A stretch of 64,000 nt of DNA from Gambelia wislizenii (GCA_030847615.1 JAUMIR010000003.1:62109001-62173000); one strand, 5' to 3'. Positions 33,541-45,557 are shown, numbered from the stretch's first letter. The notes: generated by a model not told the origin, from the sequence alone. Numbers and translations are program-made.

Positions 33541-34326
33541 TGGTGTTGGTGAGTAATAAAACCTCTCCATTGACCCCCCCTTGTCATGGGAGAGAGGCTT
33601 GCATACCCTAATGATGTTTTGAGCTATGCTGGCGGTGGCATAATAGCCACTGGTAGGGTCTCCCATGCCTTTGTCAAAACCGAAGGGTCTGACAAAGAGC
33701 ATCAAAGGGCAGGATGGGCTCGCTAGCCTTATGGCAACCATCTCAGGAGAAGAAAAACTCTAATCCCAAACCCGGGCAGATGGTGCTCGTCCACCCTGTA
33801 AGGTCAACCATCTAAGAGAAGGAAACTCTAATCAAACCTATGACCCGAGGACCTCACTGCTACCGTCCATGCTTGCAAGGCCACAGCAGATAAACCTTTG
33901 GTTTAAAGGGTGAGACCAGTTTTGTGCACGCTGCGCTCCACCAGAAAAATCCATTGCACAGGCTCGAAGGACAAATCCAGTTCCAAAAAAGTCCTGTAGC
34001 GATAAGTGAGGGCTGAAACGGCAGGTGTAAAGATGTACTGGAAGCCAAAGCCCCAACCTTGCATGCAGGCAGTTCAGGACTTTCGTCGCTCAAGGCTGAC
34101 CTGGGAGATGACAGTCTTGTTCGGCAGCATCCTGAATGACTAAGCAGCCTTTTTTTAAGGAGAGCACTGCTTGCTCCATATGGAGAGGGGCCTAGAAAAG
34201 GTGGCCTAATGAAAACTCATCCCCATCTACCTGGTTGGCTAGCCGCGGCCAACAGGCATCTTCTGATGCGGTCAAACCAAGGCAAAGAAACAAAGGCACA
34301 CACCGGCCTCCAAAGGTGTAAATAAA

Positions 34327-35460
34327 CTGACACTTGCATGCTGGAACATCAGAACCATGCAAGACTCTGCAGATAGTGGACCGCCTGAGCGTCGTTCTGC
34401 TCTAATAGCCCATGAACTATCACAACTTAATATTGACATCGCTGCTCTTACTGAAGTTCGTCTCGATGAGGAAGGCAGCCTTAAAGAACATGGCACCGGC
34501 TACTCACTTTACTGGTCTGGCAAACCGAAAACCGAAAAACATCTTTAAGGAGTAGGCTTTATGATTAAAAACTCCATTGCCCTCAAACTTGAAACCTTGC
34601 CAACAGGACACTCTGATTGCATTATTTCCTTACAGCTCCCACTTGTTGTTCTCTTTAGTATATATGCCCCAACTATGCAAGCCAACCCTGTAGAGAAAAA
34701 CAAATTCTACACAGACCTATGCCAACTCATACAAAATGTCCCTGTAAAAGATAAAATTATTATCCTTGGTGACTTCAATGCCAGAGTAGGAAAGAACTCC
34801 GAAGCCTGGAAAGGTGTCTTAGGCAAGCATGGTGTTGGAAATTGCAATGATAACGGACGTCTCCTGCTAGAGTTCTGTGCAGGACAACAGCTGACTATTA
34901 CAAACACTATCTTTCACCAGAAAGATAACTTGAAGACAACCTGGATGCATTCCCGATCCAAACTTTGGCACCTCATTGACTATGTTCTAGTCCGTCAGAG
35001 AAACATTCATGATATCTGTCATACCCGAGTGATGCCCCGTGCAGAATGCCAAACAGATCATCGCCTCGTCAGATGTAAACTAAATCTTCATCTTAAGTTC
35101 AAACCTAAGAGGGGTGGCATCTTAAAGAAGAGACTCCAAGTCAACAATCTTCAACAAGCTACCATGAGAGACAACTTCCAGGCAAATCTGCAAACAAAAC
35201 TTGAAGACCATCCTACAGATCCTTCTCCTACAGTGCTTTGGCAATATATCAAAAACAGTATCCTCCAGTCTGCAGAAGAATCCCTCAGGTTCTCCCACAA
35301 GAAAAATCAAGAATGGTTTTATGAAAACAACCAAGAGATCCAGGAGCTGTTGGTAAAGAAGAGAACTGCTCACCAGGCATACCTCGCCCAGCCAACTTGC
35401 CATGTAAGAAAAGCAGCTTTCCACCTCACATGTAGTAAACTTCAAAAAAAACTCTGAGAC
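34327..35460 (+). pseudogene. LINE AP-endonuclease region (two broken segments)
   Basis: Segment 1 runs to the stop at 34546-34548. Segment 2 (34561-35457) carries YAPTMQANPVEKNKFY, LGDFNARVGKNSEAW, WHLIDYVLVRQRN and TDHRLVRCKL, then the linker toward RT. Catalytic-type residues (E in LTEVRL, D/N in GDFN, D/H in TDH) are all visible, so the first part decayed only by nonsense changes. In the live element this domain nicks target DNA. Confidence 0.8.
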
Positions 35461-36116
35461 ATGCAGAACAAGTGGTGGATCAATATAGCAGAAAAAACAC
35501 AACGCTGTACAGATCTGGGTGATCATAGAAGATTTTATGAAGCTCTTAAAGCAGTGTTTGGACCTACTTATCAGGTCCAAAGCTCCTTATACAGTACAGA
35601 TGGTCAAACATTAATTACTGATAAAGCCTCCATCCTGAATCGATGGGCTGAACATTTTCAAAGTCTCTTTAGTGCCAACTGAGTAGTCCAAGGCTCAGCT
35701 ATCCAACATATGATACAAAAACCCATGAAAAATGAATTGGACATAGCTCCCACTTTGGAAAAGACCCTTAAGGCCATACAGCAGATGAAAAACGGCAAGG
35801 CAGCTGGGATCGATGGAATCCCACCTGAAGTTTGGAAACGCAGAGGTCATGCACTCCAATATAATTCCATGAACACCTTATGAATTGCTGGAAAAAAGGG
35901 GAACTGCAATCAGATCTCCGAGATGCAGTCATCATCACCCTGTAGAAGAAAAAAGGAGCAAAATCCGATTGCTCAAACTATTGAGGCATAACACTGCTCT
36001 CTATTGCTGGAAAAATCCTTGCAAGGATACGCCTGAACAGATTAGTTCCTGCTATTGCAGAAGAACTTCTCCCTGAAAGCCAGTGTGGCTTCAGAGCCAA
36101 TAGGAGTACTACAGAT

Positions 36117-37268
36117 GTGGTATTTGCCCTTAGACAACTGCAAGAAAAATGTAGGGAGCAGAACAAGGGTCTCTATGCAACATTTGTCGACCTCACCAAA
36201 GCCTTTGACACTGTGAGTAGAGAAGGTCTGTGGCAGATCCTGGAAAGACTAGGATGTTCCCCCAAATTCCTTAAAATGATTATCTTGCTACACAGGGGCC
36301 AGCATGGTAAAGTCAGATATGGCGATCCTCTTTCAGAGCCCTTTCTAATAACTAATGGAGTGAAGCAAGATTGTGTTCTTGCTCCAACTTTATTTACAAT
36401 CTTCTTCAGCATGATGCTCCAAAGGGCTACAGCAGAGCTTGAAGAAGACAACAGTATCTATATATGTTACTGTACTGATGGTAGCTTGTTTAACTTAAGC
36501 CGTCTGAGGGCTCACGCTAAGACTCTAAGCTATCTAGTTCGTGAGCTGCTCTTCGCTAATGATGCTGCCCTTGTTGCCCACACAGAACCAGCTCTGCAGC
36601 ACCTAACATCCTGCTTCGCAACAGCTGCAGAGCTGTATGGGCTGGAAGTCAACCTGAAGAAAACAGAAGTTCTTTACCAGCCTGCACCACAGGACGAACA
36701 CCACCATCCCCACATTGCCGTCGGCAAATCAGTGCTCAAGTCCGTTCAGCAGTTCACCTACCTGGGAAGCATCATCTCCTCAGATGCCAAGATTGACAAA
36801 GAGATCGATCACAGATTAGCAAAGGCATATAGCACATTTGGAAGACTTTACAAAAGAGTCTGGAGTAATAAACACCTGAGGCGAAGCACAAAAATCAGTG
36901 TGTATAGAGCCATTGTACTGTCTATTCTCCTTTATGGGTCTGAAACATGGGTCACCTATCGCCACCACTTACGACTCCTCGAATGCTTTCATCAGCGCTG
37001 TATACGCACAATCCTAAATATACACGGGACTGACTATGTGACGAATATTGCTGTTCTTGAGCAAGCAGGGATTACCAGCATTGAGGCCATGATATTGAGG
37101 TCACAGCTGCGCTGGGCAGGGCACATTTCTAGAATGGAGGACCACCGCCTCCCAAAAATACTACTCTACAGTGAACTCACCACAGGTCAGCATAAGAGGG
37201 GCGCTCCAAAAAAGCAATACAAGGACTCCCTGAAACAACATCTCAGGCTCGGCCAAATTGATCACTAA
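36117..37268 (+). pseudogene. LINE reverse transcriptase and C-terminal region
   Basis: A 383-codon open segment holding RT motifs A to C and the thumb/C-terminal region: YLGSIISSDAKIDKEIDHRL, LLYGSETWVTYRHHLRLLE, QLRWAGHISRMEDHRLPK. The essential motif C Asp pair is changed to Asn-Asp (FANDAAL near 36553-36573), which should abolish polymerisation. After a stop at 37266 a shifted frame continues into the C-terminal Cys/His motif. Confidence 0.85.
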
Positions 37269-37534
37269 CAATGGTCCACCCTGACCTCACATCGGGAGGC
37301 ATGGAGATGCACTATCCACAATGCTGCAGCCTTATTTGATAACTCACGCCGAACAAGTCTTGAAGAGAAACGACAACGCAGAAAGAATCACAACCCAGAA
37401 ACATCATCCAAGGAGAACTTCTGCTGTGCTTTCTGCAACTGGACTTGTTAATTGCGGATTGGCCTTTTTAATCATCAGTGCGCTTGCAGAAAGCACGGGA
37501 TGAGTCCTTCCCGAATCTTCATTTGCGAAGAAAA

Positions 37535-37536
<2 letters not shown>

Positions 37537-37579
<43 letters not shown>
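37537..37579. repeat. (GA)n tail of the LINE
   Basis: About 21 GA units immediately 3' of the Ingi/Vingi-like element; likely its own terminal microsatellite, since the sister copy at 48740 has a short version (CCAGAGAGAAAGAC). Confidence 0.85.
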
Positions 37580-37581
<2 letters not shown>

Positions 37582-37616
37582 AATAAAAAGGAGAAAAGGG
37601 AAGAAGGGGGGAAATG

Positions 37617-39640
37617 AAAGAATATAGCAGCACCTTTAGAATTACTGGTTTTTATTTTAGCATCTGCTTTTGTGGATATGATCCTACTTCTTCAGATGCA
37701 GTACAGAGAGATATCCAGGTCTCAGGATATAAAACATATTTACACATGAGTGGGAATGAGATGGAATGTAATAGGATCCAGATATATGTAAATCATGACC
37801 TTTGACCTAAATTTTCAAAGGGCTGCAAAAGGTGATACTTCCACAGTAGTCAGTGTTGATCTATGAAAGCAATACATCTGCTTCCCAAAAGTCAGTTTCC
37901 TTGGGTTCAAAATCGTCTCTGAAGAGACTCCTTTCCTTATATGTTCAGCAGTGAGGATTCTTTTATTAACACGTGTAGTGTGCCATGAAGCCAATGTCTT
38001 TGTTCATACCTTTGCTAATGGATTAGAATTGGTTAATATAATTCAATTCAGCTGTTTCTCTTTCTAACCTTCCTTTGTAATTTCCTTGCTCAAAGACTGC
38101 AACCTTTAAATCCTATACTGTAGGTCCAGAGAGGTTGAAATGTTCTGCAACTGATTTTTGGGTATTGCCCAAAATGTCCAATTTGTGTCCATTTATCCTC
38201 TTATGTAAAGACTGTCCTGTTTATCCAGTGTAGAGGGGCATTGCTGGCATAAGATGGGATATATCACATTGGAGGAAGAACAAGTGAATGTAACTCTGAT
38301 GTTGTGGTTGATATTATTGGCCCCTCTAATATTGTTCCCAGAGTAGATGTGGGGTGTGGAGTTGGCATCTGGGTTTCTGGCAGGGTCTTGTTTCTATATT
38401 GCCATCCATATTTATGCATCCTGTTGTAAGTGAGTAGTTGTTTAAGATTTGGAGGCTATCTGTAGGCCAATAAAGGCCTACCTCCCAGAGCTCATGAGAG
38501 GGCTGCATTATTTTCTAGAACTGGTTGTACCCCATTGATGATGTGTTCGAATAATCTTGGCGGGGACCTACTAGGGGCATTCTGTCATTTTGTATTATTG
38601 ATCTGTCCTGTAGTAGATTGTTACTGGTAATTAATCTTGCCTTGTTGATTTGTTTCTTCACCTCCTTAAGTAGACATTGTAGTTTGAGAAATGCCTGTTG
38701 TAAATCCATTAATTTTGAATCTCTGTCTTGTGGGTCTGAGTAGATGTGGTTATATCAGATAGCTTGTGTGTAAACAATAGATTTGGTAGTGTGTTCTAGG
38801 TGGAAACTGGAGGCATGTAAGTATGTATGAGCCATCAGTGGGTTTTTGATAGAGCTTGGTGCTTAGAAATCTATTGTGCAGTTGCACAGTCAAGAAAGTT
38901 AATTTGTTGTGTGGGATTACTTCAGGTTCAGGTTGATGGTAGAGTGGAAGTTGTTGAAATCCTGGTGAAATTTGTCAAGTGATTGCTTTCCATGTGAACA
39001 AATATGTCATCAAGAAATTGTAGGTATAGGAGAGCATGTGCTGAAAAAGCATTGTTCTCCAGGTCAGCCATGAAGGTGTTTGCGTATTGTGGTGTCATAC
39101 ATGTGTCCGTAGCAGTGCCACTGACTTGGAGGTATATGTTATTCTCAGAAGTAATGAGTGAGTACAAATTGACAGAGTTCAGTGGCTGGGTGTGCTGTAA
39201 CCTCATTCATGATGGTATTCTTGATGGCTCGTAGACCATTCTGGTGTTGAGATGTTAGTGTATAGGAATTTCATGTTCATAGTGGCTAGAATGATGTTCT
39301 CTGGGAGGTTATGGATGGATGGTATTTTCCTCAGGAAGTCAGTTGTATCCTTCATGTAGCTTGGACAGTTGATGGCATATGGTCTGGTGAGTATTGAATC
39401 CATATATCCAGTTACATCGACAGTGACGGTTCTAATGCCTGAAACAATGAGTCTCCCTGAATTGCCTTGTTTGTGTATTTTGGATAGTATGAGAAGATGG
39501 TTGGTTTGGGCTCCTGCGGTGTATCCATTTGAATTTGGTTCAGTATGTTGATGGAGAATTCTCTGAGTAGTTTGTGTAGTTCCTTCAGATATTCATCAGA
39601 GGGATCATGATGATACAGCTAGCTCTCCATGGGTGTTTTG
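37617..39640 (-). mobile_element. Penelope-like retroelement, decayed
   Basis: Read on the minus strand: DFLRKIPSIHNLPENIILAT with FLYTNI (PLE RT start), YLQVSGTATDTCMTPQYANT, then FMADLE, and YLQFLDDIFVH (catalytic FLDD, near 38992-39033). It continues through KPTDGSYILTC, then SHELWEVG and CQLHTPHLLWEQY. It ends with a remnant of a GIY-YIG endonuclease (LYTG, stop, TGQSLHKRINGHKLD; intact members read YIG.TGRSL). Numerous stops and shifts show it is dead. The 3' end (37617-37700) has the known amniote PLE tail with a hammerhead-like core. Confidence 0.85.
37661..37700 (-). other. Decayed hammerhead-ribozyme-like motif in PLE tail
   Basis: On the minus strand: CTGAAGA (complement of 37689-37695), then a stem GTAGGAT-CAT-ATCCAC, then AAAA (complement of 37668-37671) where GAAA is expected, then GCAGATGC. 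PLEs are known to carry minimal hammerhead motifs. The missing first G of GAAA predicts no self-cleavage. Confidence 0.55.
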
Positions 39641-40315
39641 AGAACTACAGAAAAGACACAGCCACATGTTTCTTTCTGCTTTATTGATGTTATATAGGAC
39701 ATCTCACAGTCTTTTTTTCCTCCACGTATTCTGATAAACCAAAATGCTTGAGATTTTATAGCTGTATTAATGAAAAGTGAATTTCACTCATGTCTCTTTC
39801 ACTGTGGTAGTTGTGGACAGAAAATCTTACTTGGTAACTATCCATTTCTGAAACATATGTACATTCATTTTGTGCTGAGAAATGGCAATACGGTATTTGA
39901 TACATTTCTATTCATCTTTTCTTTGCAGAGGGTTCTTTTCAGAATGAGCTGAATTCTATTGTAGGAATAGCTTGATGTTCTCTAGAGAATACTCTAGAGA
40001 GAGACATAAACTGACTTACAAATAACTTGTTACCAGTCTGCAGTTTTACTTTATGCTTTCTCCATTGGACTTTATATACATACTGTATATTCTTGCAGCA
40101 TTAAAACAATTTAAAACAATTAAACAGTTTAGTTATGTGCACACAAACAAAACATCTACAGGATCTTACAAAAGGCTCATGCACAATTTACTTACTTATC
40201 CTAGTTTTATAAATTTACATACTGTCCTTCAATATAGTATTAGCAGAGCTATTCACAAAATAAAAACAAAAATCATAAACATAAAACAATAATTACATTG
40301 TTTTAATAACAACAA
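39641..40315. other. Intronic sequence, nothing coding
   Basis: The A-rich text at 40085-40310 looks like an old LINE tail in antisense but cannot be assigned. Confidence 0.35.
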
Positions 40316-40531
40316 GACTCGGTTGTCCTCCCTGAGCTGTAATCATTTTTTTTAATCATTTTTTTAAAACTAATGTATGTTTTAATATTTTTCTAATTTA
40401 CTGTATGTTTTTAATCTTTTATAGTTTAATATTATTTTAAGGGGGGGTGGGCTAGGGTACTGGCACTATGGAGTTTTTATATTGTAAGCCGCCCCGATTG
40501 CGTTGCAGAGGGGCGGGATAGAAATAAAATA

Positions 40532-40563
<32 letters not shown>
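40316..40563 (+). mobile_element. L2-like LINE 3' end with (ATT)n tail
   Basis: TTTTATATTGTAAGCCGCCCC, then GAGGGGCGGGATAGAAATAAA, followed by (ATT)n at 40537-40563. The GTAAGCCGC...GGGGYRTA-AATAAA tail is shared with the tRNA SINEs at 12153, 17812 and 60525, which fits L2-driven mobilisation of that SINE. Confidence 0.65.
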
Positions 40564-40761
40564 GAGAACTGTATAATTATAAGTACAATAATAACAAAAA
40601 ATAAAATAGCAGGAAAACAATCAAAATATTAAAATGTTAAAAGCAGTTTAAAAAAAACATTTTGCCATTCAAATACTCCTTACAATTGGAGGAAAGGATG
40701 AGATTGCTCCAGCCAGCCATACTCTCTGCAGAAGCAGGCCACAGGTACAAAGAAGCCTACG

Positions 40762-42581
40762 TATATTCCGGTGTATAAGATGACTGGGCATATAAGACGA
40801 CCCCCCAATTTTCAAGTAAAAATCTAGAGTTTGGCATATATTTGCCGTATAAGACACACACCCCCAATTTGGCTGGCTGGGGGAGCCTTGCCAACTGATT
40901 CTCTTTGTTTCCCAGCTCACAAGGATCTCCTTGTGAATTGGGAAAGCAAACAGGATCAGCTGACAGGGCTCTCCCAGCCAGCCAGCCACTACATTCGCCC
41001 CTCTCTTCCACCTTCCATTCAAACTTGACTCGAAGGTGGACTAAAAGGGTGAAAATACCCAGTTTGCCTCATCCATCCCCCTCCGTTTTCATTCTCTTTG
41101 AAAGGGAAGGAAGACGGGGGGAAGCGGGGGGCTGCCGCTGCAAACCGCAAGATTGGCCCCTTTCTTCCACCTTCCAGGAAGGTGGAAGAAAGGGGCGAAC
41201 ATACCCAGTTTGCCTTGGCTGCTGTAAGGGTGGCTCCAGGGGGGCTTTCCACCCACCCACCCCCTCCCTGAGGCTGCGACTGGGAGCCCAATCGCGGCTT
41301 CAGGGAGGGTGAAATGGTGGGTAGACAGGGGGGCTTTCCACCTACCCACCCCCTCCCCAAGGCCGCGACCGGGAGCCCGATCACGGCTTTGGGGAGGATG
41401 GAAGGGTGGCTCCAGGGGGGGCTTTCCAGCCACCCACCCCCTCCCTGAGGCTGCGACTGGGAGCCCGATCATGGCTTCGGGGAGGGTGGAAGAGTGGCTA
41501 GAGGGGGGCTTTCCACCCACCCCCTCCCCGAGGCCGTGACCAGGAGGCTGATCGTGGCTTCGGGGAGAGTGGAAGGGTGGCTCCAGGGGAGCTTTCCACC
41601 CACCCACCCCCTCCCTGAGGCCGCGACCGGGAGCCTGATCGTGGCTTCAGGGAGGGTGGAAGGGTGGCTAGAGGGGTGGCTTTCCACCCACCCACCCCCT
41701 CCCCAAGACCGCAACCGGTAGCCCGATTGCGGCTTTGGGGAGGGTGGAAGGGTGGCTCCAGGGGGGGACTTTCCAGATGCCCACCCCCTCCCCGAGGCTA
41801 TGACCAGGAGCCCGATCCCGGCTTCTGGGAGGGTGGAAGGATGGCTCCAGGGGGGCTTTCCAGCCACCCACCTCCTCCCCAAGGGCGTGACCATGAGCCC
41901 GATCCCGGTTTCGGGGAGTGTGGAAGGGTGGCTCCATGGGGGGCTTTCCAGCTACCCACCCCCTCTCCGAGGCCGCGACCGTGAGCCCGATCCCGGCTTC
42001 GGGGAGGGTGGAAGGGTGGCTAGAGGGGGGGCTTTCCAGCCACCCACCTCCTCCCCGAGGCCGCAACCGGGAGCCCGATCCTGGCTTCAGAGGGGGTGGA
42101 AGGATGGCTCTGAGATATGAAGACAGAGGGAATGGGCGGCCTCCGTTGCAAACCGTGGGATTCGCCCCTTTCTTCCACCTTCCAGAAAGGTGGAAGAAAG
42201 GGGTGAACGTACCCGGTTTGCCTTGGCTGCTGCTTGATTTCCTGTGTGTTTGTTCCCTTTGTGGAATGAACACACAGGAGATTGAGCGGCGGCCGCACCA
42301 AACCGCAACGTTCGCCCCCCCTCCTCTGTCTTCGGTTGCTCCCCAAAGGGGGAGAAGGCAGAGGAGTGGGGCGAATGAACCTGTGAACACTTTGAACCGG
42401 TGAACACTTTGCCTCACCCCCCCCCACCCAATCTCCTGCCTCTTCGCTCCATTTGTGAAGGGAGCAAAGAGGCAGGAGATCGGACAGCGGGTGAAGCAAA
42501 GTGTATCCGGTGTGTAAGACAACCCCCAATTTTGGAGGCTATTTTTCAGGGCTCAAAGGTCATCTTATATGGCGGAATATA
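40762..42581. mobile_element. 1.82-kb TIR element composed of serial hairpins
   Basis: Terminal repeats of 23 bp (40762-40784 and 42559-42581, starting TATATTCCG and ending TATAAGATGAC) match at 20 positions. Subterminal CCCCCAATTTT also pairs. The interior is GC-rich and made of consecutive inverted repeats: 40871-40983; about 40997-41052; about 41070-41125; 41157-41195 (perfect 19-bp arms around one base); ten 88-bp units at about 41221-42110; about 42155-42200; about 42237-42285; about 42310-42385; about 42427-42480. Long frames on both strands (up to 284 codons) are a by-product of composition and repetition. No transposase is encoded. Flanking TA may be the target site, and superfamily is unknown to me. 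Confidence 0.8.
41221..42110. repeat. 88-bp minisatellite, 10 units
   Basis: Successive anchors (AGGCCGCGACCGGGAGCC-type) start at 41271, 41360, 41448, 41531, 41618, 41706, 41795, 41882, 41970 and 42058, giving spacings of 83-89 bp. Each unit is itself an imperfect hairpin, GGCTTCGGGGAGGGTGG pairing with CCACCCCCTCCCCGAGGCC. Units vary at CpG sites. Confidence 0.92.
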
Positions 42582-42689
42582 TGGTAGTTTGTGTTTTCAG
42601 TCTTGGTGGTAATAGGCTGCATGCATGTTCATCTCTGTCTGGCCAGCTAGCACACACTCTCATTTATTGGGTGACTGCCTGAGACAAGG

Positions 42690-43060
42690 CTTGTGGTGGT
42701 GGTGTGACTGATATTTGCTATCAAGTCAACTTTGAGTTACAGCAACTCAACAAACAAGAAAACCTCCAGGAGCCCTGATCATCACCTGCCATGCTCAGGT
42801 CTTACAGACTGAGCTGTGGTTTCCTTGATTGAATCAATCCACCTTCAGTGAGTTTTTTTCTCTTTCCTTCTGCCATCCACTCTATCAAACATTATCATCT
42901 TTCCTAATGAGTCACATTGTCTTATGATATGTCTTAAGTATGATAGTCTCAGTTTGACCATCATGGCTTCTAGTTGAGAGTTCAGGCCTGATTTGATCTG
43001 GGACCCATTCAATCATTTGTCTTTTTGGTGGTCCATGGTATTAATTAGATACTTGTAATA
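42690..43060 (-). mobile_element. Bov-B/RTE LINE 3' fragment
   Basis: The minus strand can be read, with shifts, as the C-terminal end of a Bov-B-type protein: YHGPPKRQMIEW, a LRLSYLRHIIRQ-like stretch, and DGRRKEREK, W.DSIKETTAQS. The tail GTTGCTGTAACTCAAAGTTG follows. This family is known to supply tails to squamate SINEs. It is heavily decayed and 5'-truncated. Confidence 0.6.
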
Positions 43061-45557
43061 TAGATGCCAGGTAAGACTTCCTAGGGAAACTGTGACATTA
43101 CATAAGTTGTAAAAAAAAATACTTCTGGAAGTCTGTCTTACAATGTAGTACAATATAGGACAGTAAGTATAATTAGGCACTTATATGAAGATTGAGTGAC
43201 AGATGTAGAAAGGCTGGTTGAAGTGAATTTGCATATGGATGGTGACTGGTTGAGAAAGTGAGAATGGGAGATACTGTTGGATTGACGTGAAGAGAGGAGG
43301 ATGTAAATGGCACATAGGATGAGAATTTGGAAGAGCTTTAAGCCCTATACAGGCTTTCACTTGAACATGTAGAGGGCTGAATGTATGCTGGATATGTGGG
43401 CATACACAACGTCCCCACAACCTGCCCCTAAACAAAATGCGGAGATGTACCTAGCAGTATAAGAGATGTTCACACATTAAGTGTAAAGGTCTGCAGAGGA
43501 TTCAGTAACCCCATTTGGGTGGACACAGTTAATAGAGCGCAGTAGAGCTCTCGCTTATTAGGACTTCAGAGAGACTTGGTTCTGAGAGACTTTGTGAGCG
43601 AAGACTAGTTAAGTGGCTGCATCTTAGTATTGTAGCAAAAATAAAGGATAACTGTTACTACAAGCATTAACGTATTGGAGGATAATCAGGATTTAAATAA
43701 CATCTTAAATTGTTTGAAATAAAATTATTGTTAATTATCATGACTATGCCTACTACCTGGTCAACAGGATTATAGCAAAGTGGAACCTAAGAATCAAAAA
43801 GCAAACACCCTCGTATGCAGTCAATGATAAAAGCAGATCTGTCAAGGATCCTGATGGCGGTGATACCAATTAGGGAGAGTGTGGGAAGGTTGGTTGGTTT
43901 GCCACTGTGTGGGTCAAAAGGACACTTTCATTATGAAACTGAGGTGGGATTGCCACAGGTGGTGATTAGTGATGAGGTCACCATGAGTGGATTGTAACAT
44001 AGATTATAACAACAAGAACAACTCCTTTACCAGCTGCCACCCATACTTAGTCTCTTTTGGGTGGTTTTGGCGGTTTCCTGGGGAGTTGGCTCCTTTGGGG
44101 ATGAGATGAAGAGGCAATCTCCTTTAGCAGAGTTTGCAGGGAAATACACAGAATCTCTTTCAGATTGCCTTGCTTTACTGAAGTTACTTTCAAAGGAAAC
44201 AGGTAGTATTCAAGTTATTTAACTGAAATGTTTACTACTTACTTCGAAACATACAAGGTACATGCTAAATATTTACATACACAGAGATCCCTTTAGTTTG
44301 TCAGGATTTAGGCAAAGTTTCAGATTAGGGGGAACTCAGGAGAGCTAGCTCCCATATTCTTGAAAGAAGGAGGAAGACAGAGAGAGGGGAGAAGGAGTCT
44401 CTATGTGACCACAGACACCTGGGGTTTCTGGGGTCACAGGGTCGGGTTTCATAGAATTGATCACAAGGCATTGCAATCTGTAGTTGAGCAAATGGGGAGA
44501 GCTTGAGAGAGAACATACACTAAATAGAAAAGAGGCATGCAAGAAAACCTTATACCGTCTAAAACCCCCATAACTCTAATAGCATATGGGAGAGAGGATG
44601 TGAAGAGAATGCCTGATTGGAGCAGATTTTTTCAACAGCCTCAAACTATGAGGACACCTGAAACGAGTCTCCAAAGATGAACTTATGGGAAGGTTAGTCT
44701 GTGGGAGCAGACATACGATCAGTCTGTGTGGTCAATTCTCCCTTACACACCTCTCAAATTATACCATGAAGCAACAATAGCAAAGCTCTAAGGATTGCAA
44801 GTCAGTAATGAAAATGTGATATGCATAAACAGAAGATCAAAAGCCACAATCTGGCACAATTACATGGTATTCAGACTGTAAAATCTAGCAGTCAGGAGAA
44901 GCACATGCCATCATGCAAGAGGAAAGTCAACTTGTTTGCTGAGTTAGTGATCTTGGAAAATTCCACACTGAACTTTCTGGAGAGGAATTTGTTGGTAAGC
45001 TTCTAACATTTAAGACTGGCACTGCCCATTTACAGAACGTGCTTAGAACAGAATTGCTCACTATAACAACAGCTTTATGAACAGCTTGAGAAATAGTTTT
45101 GAAAGACACGTCTACAGTTCAGTTCCTTGAGCCACACTAATTCCTCATAAACCAGTCAGAAAATTGAGTAATTTTGTTTTTTCACTCTCACATACATTTC
45201 TCTCTCTCCCATCCACCCACCCACACTTTAACATCCACTGTAACTTTCTCCTTAAATGAGATCTTCAAGTGGCCTTATTAACAGCTATATATTCTTGCAT
45301 TGTAGACAGATGCCTAAAATGATGCCTAATTAAAACTTGCATTATTCAATTAAGGTTCTGTAAACAATAGAAATGATTAATTATTCATTATTTTGGCAGA
45401 TGAACATCTTTGCTCTCTAACGGTTTTTATTTTTCTTAGCATCTCCACTCTCAGCTGCTTTACTCTGAAATTCTGTTACAGGATTGCTTAGGAAAGATGT
45501 TAGTCTATGTTATACTATCTGCTGTAACAGTCAACACCAGGCACACAAACACACACG

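Larger units (their letters stand above)
33541..37585 (+). mobile_element. Ingi/Vingi-like non-LTR retrotransposon, near full length, inactive
   Basis: A single-protein LINE: AP endonuclease, reverse transcriptase, C-terminal zinc-knuckle-like motif. An apparent 5' leader of about 0.8 kb precedes the first endonuclease residues near 34327. Endonuclease motifs: ACWNIRTM, LTEVRL, GDFNARVG and QTDHRLV. RT motifs: FVDLTKAFDTV (motif A), VKQDCVLAPTLF (motif B, usually QGC), and FANDAAL where motif C should be FADD. The C-terminus has CAFC, then an RIGLF-type motif and HQCAC. Stops and frameshifts break it near 34546, 35458, 35680 and 35880, plus a stop after GQIDH at 37266. The tail is (GA)n at 37537-37579. 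Clade is tentative; these proteins are often annotated as craniofacial-development-protein-2-like. A truncated sister copy is at 48740-49388. Confidence 0.85.

Noticed and set aside
41221..42110. CRISPR-like array
   Set aside because: Units are directly tandem without unique spacers, 88 bp long, in a vertebrate genome; a minisatellite.
41019..42529. Long overlapping open frames on both strands (up to 284 codons)
   Set aside because: They lie in the GC-rich 88-bp hairpin repeat, occur in several frames at once and translate to low-complexity Gly/Pro/Ser/Arg repeats; composition effect, not genes.
42690..43060. Conserved host exon
   Set aside because: The readable peptide resembles the Bov-B C-terminus and contains stops and shifts.
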